DNA from: Candidatus Parcubacteria bacterium
Lineage (GTDB): Bacteria; Patescibacteriota; Patescibacteriia; PEXW01
Length of the DNA stretch: 48,543 bases
NCBI GenBank assembly: GCA_003597955.1
Contig: QZJU01000020.1
Location: forward strand, 77,459-126,001
Direction of reading: 5' to 3'
In this document: piece by piece, positions 6,176 to 13,923 of the stretch
How positions within the stretch are numbered: position 1 is the stretch's first letter
Layout of the letters: each line of letters opens with the position of its first letter
Translations under genes and position numbers: made by a program
Notes under the pieces: generated by a model
The model's input: the letters and a program-made list of their open reading frames with translations, nothing else
Told to the model about the DNA's origin: nothing
Database searches by the model: none

Positions 6176-6502
6176 ATGCACTTTACTTTATTCTGGCTTT
6201 CCGTCAGCGCCGTATCTATTGTTTGTCTTTTTCGCATCGATAAACACTTCCAAAAAAAAGCGCTACAAACCCGCCGGCAAACGCTTTACAAAAACTTGTT
6301 TCTGACAGCACAGTTCTTGACGATTTTTTTCGTCATTTCTGCGCTTCAATTTCTGGTTTTTGATGCCGGGGCCTATAGCAATTTCATGAGCGCTTTGGCT
6401 TGCGCCTTGCTGGTCTGTCTAATCGGTTTCAGAGCTGACTCTCGGGCTTTTTATTGCAGGGTTGAAAAATTGCGGGAGGAGATTTCGACCACCAGAGTAT
6501 AA
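6176..6502 (+). CDS. Three-segment membrane protein, 108 residues, paralogue of the 6618 gene
   Basis: The ATG at 6176 follows a GGAGGA site. It has an N-terminal hydrophobic segment (about residues 4-20), a basic loop (KHFQKKALQTRRQ), two more hydrophobic segments (about 43-62 and 71-87), and a polar tail RADSRAFYCRVEKLREE. The next gene has the same layout and tail (KSDSKEFISAVEKLQQN), so they are diverged tandem duplicates. The function is unknown. Own promoter and terminator. Confidence 0.75.
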   Translation: MHFTLFWLSVSAVSIVCLFRIDKHFQKKALQTRRQTLYKNLFLTAQFLTIFFVISALQFLVFDAGAYSNFMSALACALLVCLIGFRADSRAFYCRVEKLREEISTTRV

Positions 6503-6509
6503 CTTTAAT

Positions 6510-6543
6510 ATGACCCAAGAAAATTCTTCAAGGGTCATTTTTT
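6510..6543 (+). terminator. Intrinsic terminator of the 6176 gene
   Basis: ATGACCC / GGGTCAT stem and T run. Confidence 0.85.
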
Positions 6544-6552
6544 AATCCCTTC

Positions 6553-6581
6553 TTGACCAAACCACAGAATTAAGATAAGGT
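6553..6581 (+). promoter_or_regulatory. Promoter of the 6618 gene
   Basis: TTGACC, 17 bases, TAAGGT. Confidence 0.7.
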
Positions 6582-6617
6582 TATGTAAAATAAAACAAAA
6601 AAATAAGGAGGTTTTAA

Positions 6618-6974
6618 ATGCTCCTTTCAATTACCTATGTCTTGTGTTTGATTTTGGCATGCACACTCGCTCTTTTCTGCGCTTATGTGATGAGGCCCTG
6701 GTTCCACCGCAAGGCTGTAACCAAAGCTAAAGTGAAGCCTTTCCTCGGCTTTTTCTTGCTGCTGCAATTCCTGCTCTTATTCTTGTTCTTTATTTTTGGC
6801 CATCTACTTGCGGAACAAATGGGTTGGATAGACGAAGAAGGGTGGGTTATTAACTTGGTCGTCTCGCTTATCGGAGCAGCGGCTATCTGTTTACCTTTTC
6901 TAAAAAGCGATTCTAAGGAATTTATTTCAGCCGTGGAAAAACTGCAGCAAAACGCGATGGGCATAAGCCAATGA
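6618..6974 (+). CDS. Three-segment membrane protein, 118 residues, paralogue of the 6176 gene
   Basis: The ATG at 6618 follows a perfect AAGGAGGT site. Hydrophobic segments lie near residues 3-24, 44-65 and 81-95, with a basic loop after the first (RPWFHRKAVTKAKVK) and an acidic connector (WIDEEGW). The polar tail SDSKEFISAVEKLQ matches SDSRAFYCRVEKLR in the preceding gene. The pair may form a hetero-oligomer, but this is only inferred from adjacency. No family recognised. Confidence 0.75.
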   Translation: MLLSITYVLCLILACTLALFCAYVMRPWFHRKAVTKAKVKPFLGFFLLLQFLLLFLFFIFGHLLAEQMGWIDEEGWVINLVVSLIGAAAICLPFLKSDSKEFISAVEKLQQNAMGISQ

Positions 6975-6983
6975 CCCCCCTTT

Positions 6984-7020
6984 AAATGACCATTTGAAGA
7001 TTCAGATGGTCATTTTTTTT
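6984..7020 (+). terminator. Intrinsic terminator of the 6618 gene
   Basis: AAATGACCAT / ATGGTCATTT stem with a long T run. Confidence 0.85.
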
Positions 7021-7026
7021 CAAGGG

Positions 7027-7054
7027 TTGACAAAATTTTTTAAAGTATTAAATT
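7027..7054 (+). promoter_or_regulatory. Promoter of the 7092 gene
   Basis: TTGACA, 16 bases, TAAATT. Confidence 0.7.
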
Positions 7055-7091
7055 TTTTCCATAAAACCAGAAACCAAAAAAGGAGTTTTAA

Positions 7092-7466
7092 ATGGCATTA
7101 ATACCCTTGACCGAACACAAGGATTGGCCGCTGCATGTCAGAATCTGGAATCTGACTGCCGAAGAAATTGCCGAGCACGCCAAGGATTTGGAAACACGCA
7201 TTTGGAACAATTTCGGCTTCGCCTTGGGGTATGACAGCTCCAAACACGACATTTTATTCTCTTTCCCCACCGAGGCCGGCTTGGAAGCCAGCGCTGAAAT
7301 CCCCATCCGGATTGAAATTGCCATCCGGCACAAAGCCAAGGGTCTTGCGCTTGACCGGCACCTTAAAGCCATACTGCGCGAAAGGTCGGGGTGCGTCGCT
7401 CAACGCATCAAAAAGTGGAAAAATCGGCAGGATGTTCCGATTATTTTTGACCTTAGCACTCCTTAA
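7092..7466 (+). CDS. Hypothetical protein, 124 residues
   Basis: The ATG at 7092 follows an AAAGGAG site. It is a soluble protein with an acidic N-terminal half (LTAEEIAEHAKDLE), a run of alternating hydrophobic residues (AEIPIRIEIAIRHKAKG) that would form strands, and a basic C-terminal part (RHLKAILRERSGC, KKWKNRQ). No family recognised. It is transcribed alone and converges on the 7547-8497 gene through a shared palindromic terminator region. Confidence 0.75.
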   Translation: MALIPLTEHKDWPLHVRIWNLTAEEIAEHAKDLETRIWNNFGFALGYDSSKHDILFSFPTEAGLEASAEIPIRIEIAIRHKAKGLALDRHLKAILRERSGCVAQRIKKWKNRQDVPIIFDLSTP

Positions 7467-7475
7467 GTTTTTTTA

Positions 7476-7501
7476 AAGAGCGATCCAGCTGGATCGCTCT
7501 T
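7476..7501. terminator. Perfect 26-base palindromic terminator
   Basis: AAGAGCGATCCAG / CTGGATCGCTCTT is a perfect self-complement with T on the plus side; it terminates the 7092 gene and could act from both strands. Confidence 0.8.
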
Positions 7502-7509
7502 ATTGCTAT

Positions 7510-7540
7510 AAAAAAAGGACTGCCACCAGGCAATCCTTTT
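7510..7540 (-). terminator. Intrinsic terminator of the 7547-8497 gene
   Basis: Minus strand AAAAGGA-TGCC / GGCA-TCCTTTT hairpin followed by T. Confidence 0.75.
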
Positions 7541-7546
7541 CAATGA

Positions 7547-8497
7547 TCAAAACAAACTGACTTTCTGGTTATCCTGATACTGCTGGGCACGCTCCGCTTC
7601 ATTGAGCGCAGACCAACCAGCAGTCAGGTCAACTACGAGTGACCGGATTTCTTCCACTGTGCCGCTCATGCTGTGCAGGCCAACATTGTAGTATTCGCCT
7701 TCAGCAACCGCAAAGGTCAGATCGTGTGAGCCGCGTTGCAAAGTCAAAGCGACTCTGCCCGCGGCCACCCAGCTCATGAGCTCCACACCGTTAAAGGTGC
7801 CGGACATGCCACGTATTTTTGACCTATCAATAAGCGCCTTCAGTCCCTTCGCATAAACCTGCGTGCTAAATTCCTTGGCGATCTTGTTAAGCTCAGCGTG
7901 AAATCGCTGCACATCTGGCCGCTCAGGGCGACAACCCAAAATAATTACATCAATCATTCGCTCAATGGGTACATTTTTGCTGAGGTCTGTCGAGACCAGG
8001 AGCTCATACCACCCGCACTTTGGCGCCTGATAAATAATTATCTCCAGATCAGTCCCTTGGTACTCACCCAGGTTGCTTGCCGCAGTGAGCACATCCTGCT
8101 CTTTGTGCCAGGTAAGAACGCTTAGCAAAATAATCCGATTGATAGCCGGCAATTTCGATGTGCGGGCAAGCAGCAGATCAATGCAGAACGCCTTGCGGAA
8201 ATCCTTATAAGCGATTTCGTCGTTAATAGCGCCATTCGCTTCAACAAAGAAAAGAAATTGGTACCGCGTAGCGACGCAACCTTTCCGAAGGGTTTCATCA
8301 TTGAACGGAGCAACATAATTTCGCTCGCCATCAGCAATCTCTGCGTAACTGTACAGGAACGCAGGATCAGCCCGTTGGACTAAAATGCTAGTCCGGTGCG
8401 CTGGGCCGTCGCCGCGTTTAAAACGCTCAATAATATGCTTGAGCTCTGGGAACTGCGCTTGCAGCTGCTGCACGCGCTTGGGTGTTTGGTACCGCAT
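7547..8497 (-). CDS. Hypothetical protein, 316 residues
   Basis: The frame opens at 8515, but its GTG overlaps the start of an AAAGGAGGT ribosome site; the ATG at 8497, six bases after that site, is the likely start. The protein is soluble, with no signal or membrane segment, beginning MRYQTPKRVQQL. It contains a YVAPFNDETLRKG segment, a VIILGCRPERPD loop and a C-terminal helical region. No family is recognised. Codon use is richer in GTG, CTC and GCA than its neighbours, which might reflect transfer. Its leader holds two small hairpins with identical GGAAG loops. Confidence 0.75.
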   Translation of the reverse strand: MRYQTPKRVQQLQAQFPELKHIIERFKRGDGPAHRTSILVQRADPAFLYSYAEIADGERNYVAPFNDETLRKGCVATRYQFLFFVEANGAINDEIAYKDFRKAFCIDLLLARTSKLPAINRIILLSVLTWHKEQDVLTAASNLGEYQGTDLEIIIYQAPKCGWYELLVSTDLSKNVPIERMIDVIILGCRPERPDVQRFHAELNKIAKEFSTQVYAKGLKALIDRSKIRGMSGTFNGVELMSWVAAGRVALTLQRGSHDLTFAVAEGEYYNVGLHSMSGTVEEIRSLVVDLTAGWSALNEAERAQQYQDNQKVSLF

Positions 8498-8517
8498 GTG
8501 GGTACCTCCTTTCACAT

Positions 8518-8592
8518 CCGCTCTGGCCTTCCGCCAGAATTGGTTTTAGGATAACCAGCCAGCCTTCCGCTGGCCGAGTGTCAAAGAACAGT
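8518..8592 (-). promoter_or_regulatory. 5' leader with twin GGAAG-loop hairpins
   Basis: The minus-strand leader of the 7547-8497 gene folds into GCCAGC-GGAAG-GCTGGC and TCTGGC-GGAAG-GCCAGA about 20 bases apart, just before the ribosome site. Identical loops on similar stems suggest a protein-binding or regulatory RNA motif. Confidence 0.5.
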
Positions 8593-8598
8593 CTGCCG

Positions 8599-8627
8599 AA
8601 TTTAACAAAGTTTAATTTCTTTGTCAA
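8599..8627 (-). promoter_or_regulatory. Promoter of the 7547-8497 gene
   Basis: Minus strand TTGACA, 17 bases, TAAATT. Confidence 0.8.
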
Positions 8628-8721
8628 TACTATGACTAAAGCCTGTTATTATCTTTAGACAGTATTACGGTTTGATAAATCCTTTGTTTCTATCTTAATT
8701 ATCTTGTGCTATTCTAAAAAA

Positions 8722-8936
8722 ACTTCCCATAAAGAAAGCCGTTCGGCCAATTGGGCCTGGAGTAATAACGGTCTATAAGGTTCTTTTAAAAACTTTATAA
8801 GAAGATTATTAAGTTCCTTGGGGCAAGAATACCCCGTATCTCGTGGGGTTTCCAGGCCCAGAAAAAATAGCCGTCATACCTTTTGACTGATTTTTCTTAA
8901 AGAGCGACCGGTTTGTTGCTCGTTCTTTATTTTCTA
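8722..8936 (+). ncRNA. Candidate structured RNA with possible pseudoknot
   Basis: The stretch between two divergent genes holds TGGGCCTGGA / TCCAGGCCCA (8752-8761 with 8851-8860, ten pairs), a nine-pair TATAAGGTT / AACTTTATA hairpin (8774-8799, one G-T pair), an ACCCC / GGGGT hairpin (8831-8848), and a possible crossing helix ACGG-CTAT / ATAGCCGT (8768-8776 with 8867-8874). It ends in an AAAGAGCGA / TCGTTCTTT hairpin (8899-8928) and T-rich DNA. Upstream, TATTCT near 8710 may be the -10. The G-T pairs favour the plus strand. No known family recognised; 6S-like RNA is one possibility. Confidence 0.5.
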
Positions 8937-8943
8937 CTTTAAA

Positions 8944-8972
8944 TTGACAAAATTATCTTGTTAGGATAAAGT
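8944..8972 (+). promoter_or_regulatory. Promoter of the 9059 gene
   Basis: TTGACA, 17 bases, TAAAGT. Confidence 0.75.
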
Positions 8973-9058
8973 CATCTATTAAAATTGAACATTAAAAGCG
9001 AGGTTTGTACATGATTCAAAACACGAAAGAAATTGAAATCCTAAAAGGAGGAATACTA

Positions 9059-9241
9059 ATGAGCCTATGTCCAGTTTGTGGAAGAGCGTACTGTGATCAC
9101 ACCCCAAAAGAACGCGGGCAGACTGAAGTGGAAATGACGCGCCCGCTTACTGACGAAGAGCAGAAAGTCTGGGAAGAAGAGCCGGATGGCTCCCTAAAAA
9201 AAATCGCGGTTGCTAAAAAGCATGCTCATGACCCAGTCTGA
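9059..9241 (+). CDS. Small CxxC...C-H protein, 60 residues, probable zinc knuckle
   Basis: The frame extends upstream to 9005, but the AAAGGAGG site at 9044-9051 points to the ATG at 9059. The N-terminus MSLCPVCGRAYCDH carries CxxC plus a further Cys and His, a likely zinc-binding knuckle. The rest is acidic and charged (DEEQKVWEEEPDGS) with a Lys-rich end. No family is recognised. It is expressed from its own promoter behind a leader of about 80 bases and has its own terminator. Confidence 0.7.
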   Translation: MSLCPVCGRAYCDHTPKERGQTEVEMTRPLTDEEQKVWEEEPDGSLKKIAVAKKHAHDPV

Positions 9242-9253
9242 CACACGACCTTT

Positions 9254-9285
9254 AAGAGCGGACCTTACCGGCCCGCTCTTTTTTC
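9254..9285 (+). terminator. Intrinsic terminator of the 9059 gene
   Basis: AAGAGCGG / CCGCTCTT stem and T run. Apart from the nrdJ terminator, 9286-9425 holds nothing else I recognise. Confidence 0.85.
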
Positions 9286-9390
9286 ATTTTGTCATTGCAA
9301 CGACTAACGCCGCGATTCCACAAGGGTAAGTGAGGCTGTTGTCACCGCAGAGCGGGATCCCGCCCATAAATTTTAATAAAGGGTGCGGGA

Positions 9391-9418
9391 AAAGGGAAAA
9401 CCGTTCAAGGTTTTCCCT
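9391..9418 (-). terminator. Intrinsic terminator of nrdJ
   Basis: Minus strand AGGGAAAACC / GGTTTTCCCT stem, six-base loop, then T. Confidence 0.85.
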
Positions 9419-9425
9419 ACAAATT

Positions 9426-12400
9426 TTAACTACACCCTGTGGTTTCCCCGCAATCCAAACAAAGGATGCAGGTGCCGTTTCTTTTCATTTTCATGCTCCC
9501 GCAGGCGGCGCACTGGTCGCCGGTGTAGCCCTGCTGCCGGGCTTCGTCTTTGGAATGCATGCCAAAGGTCACATTGCTGGCGACGGCTTCGGAAATGTTC
9601 ACTTTGGGCACATTCATGGGCAAAGGCTCTTGCACGGCTTTGGGTTTGTTTTCCATCTGCGGCGTGGTGTCGGGCTTCACATGCACTAAATCTGTCCGGC
9701 CCAAGTATTCAAAGCCCAAAATCCGGAAAACATAATCCAAAATCGAAGTAGCCATTTTTACATTCTCATGGCCTTGTACCGGGCCGGCGGGTTCAAAGCG
9801 GGTGTAAGTGAAAGTGTCCACATATTCTTCCAGCGGTATGCCGTATTGCAAACCTTTGGAAATAGAAATGGCGAACATGGAAAGCAAGCTGCGGTAGGCC
9901 GTGCCTTCTTTGTACATGTCAATGAAGATTTCGCCCAAACGACCGTCGGGATATTCACCCGTGCGCAAATAGACTTTATGGCCGCCGACATAGGATTTCT
10001 GCACAAAACCCCGGCGCTTGTTGGGCAAAGCCATTCTAACGATCTGGCCGGCCACAGCGTCGGAAACCTGTTTGGGCGTCACGGCTTCGTTTATCTCCTC
10101 GGCCTTGGTTTCGGTTTGACCTAATTCGTCCAGACCCGCTACAGAATTCAAAGGCTGGGAAAGCTTGGAGCCGTCGCGGTACAATGCTACGGCTTTGAGC
10201 ATGTATTTCCAGCTTTTGGTGTAGGCATCGGAAATGTCTTTGATGCTAGCTTCGTTGGGCATGTTAATGGTTTTGGAAATTGCGCCTGAAAGAAAAGGCT
10301 GGGTGGCGGCCATCATTTTCAAATGCGCGTCATAAGCAATAAAACGTTTGCCTTTGACCCCGCATTTGTTGGCGCAATCAAAAACGGGGTAATGTTCTGG
10401 CTTGAGGTGCGGCGCGCCTTCCACCGTCATGGCGCCGCAGACATACTCATTAGCCTCGTTAATCTGCGCTTCCGTAAAGCCCAGGGCTTTTAAAACATTC
10501 AGTTCATGATCAGCCAGCTGTTCTTCGCTTAAACCGACTTTTTTCAAAACTTCTTCGCCCAGGGCATAGGGCGTGAAAGCGAAACGAATGTCAAAAGCGG
10601 TTTTTAAATTCTGCTCGATGGCCTGTAGGGCCGAATCGCTAAAGCCTTTGGCGCGCAGAATTTCCGGGTTTATGCTGGGGCAACCCTGCAAGCTGCCGTG
10701 GCCTTTAGCGTAATTTTCAATATCCTGAATCTGCTGTTCGGTATAGCCCAGGCGCTTTAAAGCCAAATCCAAAGATTGATTGACGATCTTAAAAAAGCCG
10801 CCGCCCGCCAATTTCTTAAATTTCACCATGGCAAAATCCGGCTCGACGCCGGTGGTATCGCAATCCATAATCAGGCCAATGGTGCCGGTGGGCGCGATAA
10901 GCGTAGTCTGCGCATTGCGAAAACCATATTTCTCGCCCAAAGTAATGGCCCGATCCCAGGCTTCTCGCGTAGCAGCAACCAAATATGCCGGGCTGGCTGC
11001 GGGATCAATGCCGGCGGGTTTAATGCTTAAATTTTCATATTCATCCTCGGGCGCATTGTAGGCGGCTCGGCGGTGGTTGCGTATCACCCGCAGCATATGC
11101 CGCTTGTTCCGTTCGTAGGCCGGAAAAGCGCCCAAAGCGCTGGCCATCTCCGCCGAAGTGGCATAAGCCTCGCCGGTCATAATCGCCGTCAGGTTCGCGG
11201 CCACTGCTCGGCCTTCTTCCGAATCATACGGAATGCCGAGCATCATCAAAACCGTGCCCAGATTGGCATAGCCCAACCCCAAGGTGCGGTATTCATAACT
11301 CTTGCGCGCAATTTCCCGGCCGGGAAATTGCGCCATCAGAACCGAGATTTCCAAAGTAATCGTCCAGAGCCTGATGCTGTGCCGGAAGCTGTCCAAATCA
11401 AAAACCCCGGTTTCCGTGTTCAAATACTTAGTCAGATTCATGGAAGCCAGGTTGCAGGCCGTGTCGTCTAAAAACATATATTCACTGCAGGGGTTAGAGC
11501 CGTTTATCCGGCCGTCTTCCGGACAGGTGTGCCATTCATTAACCGTGGTATCAAATTGCAAACCCGGATCCGCGCAAGACCAAGCCGCAAAAGAAATCTG
11601 ATCCCACAAATCCCGGGCGGAAATAGTCTTGGTGACTGCGTCATCAAGCCGCCTTCTTAAATTCCAAGGCGCATTGGCTTTGACCGCATCCATAAATTCA
11701 TTGGTGACCCGGACGGAATTATTGCTGTTTTGGCCGGAAACAGTTTGGTAGGCTTCGCCTTCAAAATGTGTGTCAAAAACCGGGAAGTCAATGCTGGTTT
11801 TGCCCTGCTTGACCAAATCCAAAACCCGCACAATGTAATTTAAAGGCACGTGGTGGTTAATAGCTTGCTGGACAACATTTTTTAGCTTGGGAGAAGCATT
11901 AATTTTGGTAACGCCCTCGGCTTTAGCAACTTGCATAATTTCATTTAGGAATCTGGCGTTAATTTTGCTGCCGGCAACCAAATCGGCGACCTTCTGTTCT
12001 TCTTTCGCTTTCCAATTCACATATTCTTCAATGTCCGGATGATCCGCATTTACGATGACCATTTTGGCAGCCCGCCGCGTGGTGCCGCCGCTTTTGATCG
12101 CGCCCGCAGCTTTATCAAAAATCTGCAAAAAAGACATTAATCCCGAGGAAGTGCCGCCGCCGCTTAATTTTTCGCCTTTGCCCCGGATATCTGAAAAATT
12201 ACTGCCCGTGCCCGAACCAAATTTAAAAAGCCTGGCTTCTCGGGTGACTAAATCAAAAATCCCACCTTCATTAACCAAATCGTCCTTAATACTCTGAATA
12301 AAGCAGGCGTGCGGCTGGGGGTGAGTGTAAGCATCTTCGGATTTTTTTAATTCACCAGTCGTGGGCTCGACATAATAGTGCCCTTGAGGCTTGCCGGTTA

Positions 12401-12923
12401 TGCCATAAGCAACTTGCAAACCCGTGTTAAACCATTGTGGCGAATTCGGCGCGCCCATCTGTCGTATTAAAATATGCTCCATTTCATTTTCATACGCCTC
12501 GGCGTCTTCGGCTGAAGCAAAATAACCATGACTCTCGCCCCACCAGCGCCAACATACAGCCAAACGCTTGACCACTTGTTTTGCGCTCCGTTCCGAACCT
12601 AAAATCGGGTTACCTTGAGCGTCCAGCTTTGACTTGCCGTCATCATCAAGCATCGGCACATCGCTTTTCCGGAAATATTTTTGGGCCAGGATGTCTGTGG
12701 CCACTTGGGACCAAAAGCTCGGCACTTCCACGTCTTTGATTTCATAAATAATCCGACCGTCGGGATTTTTGATAATTGACGAGCGTTTTTCGTAAATAAT
12801 CTGCTCTAATGGATCGACCCCGGGCGAGGTGTAGCGACGCTTAATTCGCAAACCGGTTGGCGGATATTCAAAAACCCTAACCTCGGTTTGAGTCTTGGTT
12901 TCCCTTAAATTCGCCTGGGGCAT
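9426..12923 (-). CDS. nrdJ: Adenosylcobalamin-dependent (class II) ribonucleotide reductase
   Basis: A 1165-residue enzyme that reduces ribonucleotides to deoxyribonucleotides using adenosylcobalamin as radical source. Seen in order: an N-terminal region (about 1-100), HACFIQS with the first active-site Cys (about 207), an [16 protein letters not shown] loop, [15 protein letters not shown] with the Asn-Cys-Glu catalytic set (about 480), the [12 protein letters not shown] loop (about 685), and a C-terminal zinc ribbon (CAACGS...[10 protein letters not shown]) that serves the redox-active Cys. No inteins or truncation. It follows nrdR by 47 bases in the same direction and so shares its NrdR-box promoter. 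Full-length for the Streptomyces-type class II group. Confidence 0.97.
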   Translation of the reverse strand: MPQANLRETKTQTEVRVFEYPPTGLRIKRRYTSPGVDPLEQIIYEKRSSIIKNPDGRIIYEIKDVEVPSFWSQVATDILAQKYFRKSDVPMLDDDGKSKLDAQGNPILGSERSAKQVVKRLAVCWRWWGESHGYFASAEDAEAYENEMEHILIRQMGAPNSPQWFNTGLQVAYGITGKPQGHYYVEPTTGELKKSEDAYTHPQPHACFIQSIKDDLVNEGGIFDLVTREARLFKFGSGTGSNFSDIRGKGEKLSGGGTSSGLMSFLQIFDKAAGAIKSGGTTRRAAKMVIVNADHPDIEEYVNWKAKEEQKVADLVAGSKINARFLNEIMQVAKAEGVTKINASPKLKNVVQQAINHHVPLNYIVRVLDLVKQGKTSIDFPVFDTHFEGEAYQTVSGQNSNNSVRVTNEFMDAVKANAPWNLRRRLDDAVTKTISARDLWDQISFAAWSCADPGLQFDTTVNEWHTCPEDGRINGSNPCSEYMFLDDTACNLASMNLTKYLNTETGVFDLDSFRHSIRLWTITLEISVLMAQFPGREIARKSYEYRTLGLGYANLGTVLMMLGIPYDSEEGRAVAANLTAIMTGEAYATSAEMASALGAFPAYERNKRHMLRVIRNHRRAAYNAPEDEYENLSIKPAGIDPAASPAYLVAATREAWDRAITLGEKYGFRNAQTTLIAPTGTIGLIMDCDTTGVEPDFAMVKFKKLAGGGFFKIVNQSLDLALKRLGYTEQQIQDIENYAKGHGSLQGCPSINPEILRAKGFSDSALQAIEQNLKTAFDIRFAFTPYALGEEVLKKVGLSEEQLADHELNVLKALGFTEAQINEANEYVCGAMTVEGAPHLKPEHYPVFDCANKCGVKGKRFIAYDAHLKMMAATQPFLSGAISKTINMPNEASIKDISDAYTKSWKYMLKAVALYRDGSKLSQPLNSVAGLDELGQTETKAEEINEAVTPKQVSDAVAGQIVRMALPNKRRGFVQKSYVGGHKVYLRTGEYPDGRLGEIFIDMYKEGTAYRSLLSMFAISISKGLQYGIPLEEYVDTFTYTRFEPAGPVQGHENVKMATSILDYVFRILGFEYLGRTDLVHVKPDTTPQMENKPKAVQEPLPMNVPKVNISEAVASNVTFGMHSKDEARQQGYTGDQCAACGSMKMKRNGTCILCLDCGETTGCS

Positions 12924-12970
12924 AAGCTTATTTAAAAGTTAATAATGAATTATTTGATTTTTTTGAAAAT

Positions 12971-13450
12971 TTAATGACGGTTTTTGCCTTTGGCCCGACG
13001 GGGCTTCAATAAATCGTGGAGTTCCCTTTGAAAAGTCTCGACGTCTTTAAATGATCGATAGACAGAAGCAAAACGGATGTAAGCTACCTGATTTGCCCTT
13101 TTTAGGTGCCGCATGACAATTTCGCCAATCTCTTTGGATTTAATCTCGGTCCGGCCGATAATCTGGATATCCCGCTCGATGCGGTTCACTAGCCGCTTGA
13201 ATTCGTCCTGGGTAATCGACAATTTCTGAAAAGACCGCCTTAAACCGGTTTCCAGCTTTTCACGGCTGTAGGGTTCGTGCCGGCCGTCCCTTTTGACCAC
13301 GCTGAGGTTCAAAATTTCAGTCTGTTCAACCGTGGAGAACCGAAAACCGCACTTTTCGCATTCCCTTCGGCGGCGAATCGTCATACCGTCTTCGATTAGC
13401 CGGGAATCCATGACCCGAGTATCTGGTTTATGACAAGCTGGGCACTTCAT
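12971..13450 (-). CDS. nrdR: Transcriptional repressor NrdR
   Basis: A 159-residue regulator of ribonucleotide reductase genes. The N-terminal zinc ribbon is clear (CPAC at 3-6 and CEKC at 31-34, with the RRRRECEKCGFRF motif), followed by an ATP-cone domain (VVKRDGRHEPYSREKLETGL, about 52-71) that senses ATP/dATP. Length is typical. It lies directly upstream of nrdJ in one operon. Two promoters can be seen: one with paired NrdR boxes at 13713-13767 and a second close to the gene, so it probably controls itself. The ATG lacks a clear ribosome site. Confidence 0.96.
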   Translation of the reverse strand: MKCPACHKPDTRVMDSRLIEDGMTIRRRRECEKCGFRFSTVEQTEILNLSVVKRDGRHEPYSREKLETGLRRSFQKLSITQDEFKRLVNRIERDIQIIGRTEIKSKEIGEIVMRHLKRANQVAYIRFASVYRSFKDVETFQRELHDLLKPRRAKGKNRH

Positions 13451-13469
13451 AGGATTAATTCGGAAATTT

Positions 13470-13498
13470 ATCTTACCCCTTTGTTCTGGCTAAAGCAA
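13470..13498 (-). promoter_or_regulatory. Proximal promoter of nrdR
   Basis: Minus strand TTGCTT, 17 bases, TAAGAT, giving a leader of only about 15 bases before the nrdR ATG. Confidence 0.5.
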
Positions 13499-13604
13499 TT
13501 CCCTCGGCTTTAAAAAAACAGCGACAAATAACGCCCTGCGTAAGCTTCGTCACCGCAGCTAGCCAAAGTAATAAAAACCCTAAAAATTAGCGGTGGTTTT
13601 TGAT

Positions 13605-13691
13605 TTTTTAAAAAGCGTGCGACAAGCTTAATTTTTTTTCACGCTCCCTCTTAAATCCGGTCGGTAGAGGCTTGCTTAGCCTTGGCCTACC
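13605..13691 (-). promoter_or_regulatory. Structured leader and possible attenuator of nrdR-nrdJ
   Basis: Transcripts from the NrdR-box promoter would first form a GGTAG / CTACC hairpin with inner AGGCT / AGCCT (13663-13691), then an AGCGTG / CACGCT hairpin followed by a short T run (13613-13645). This could stop transcription before nrdR. No B12-aptamer landmarks are present here. Sequence 13500-13600 shows only weak CTGCG / CGCAG pairing. Confidence 0.4.
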
Positions 13692-13712
13692 AAATTTCGA
13701 GGTTTTGTCTAA

Positions 13713-13728
13713 ATACTATATGTTGTGG
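13713..13728 (-). promoter_or_regulatory. NrdR box 1
   Basis: ATACTATATGTTGTGG matches the NrdR-box pattern and is the mirror of box 2; the extended 19-base arms differ at a single position. Confidence 0.85.
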
Positions 13729-13739
13729 TATGTATCCTA

Positions 13740-13767
13740 AGTATACCACTACATATAGTATTGTCAA
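13740..13767 (-). promoter_or_regulatory. nrdR-nrdJ promoter with NrdR box 2
   Basis: Minus strand TTGACA (13767-13762), 16 bases, TATACT (13745-13740). Box 2 (ACCACTACATATAGTA, 13745-13760) fills the spacer, and starts 32 bases from box 1, the three-helical-turn spacing known for NrdR pairs. Confidence 0.88.
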
Positions 13768-13923
13768 GCCCAACCAAAAAACGCCCCGATTAGGTTAAAG
13801 CCCTTGAAAATATTGGCTATTTTTGTGTCGCTATAATTTACCAGAACTTTTGAACATCGCTTTTACTGTGCAAAAGCCTCTAAAGAGATGCGCTACAGAT
13901 CACTGCGCTGTCCCTGGCCGGGA

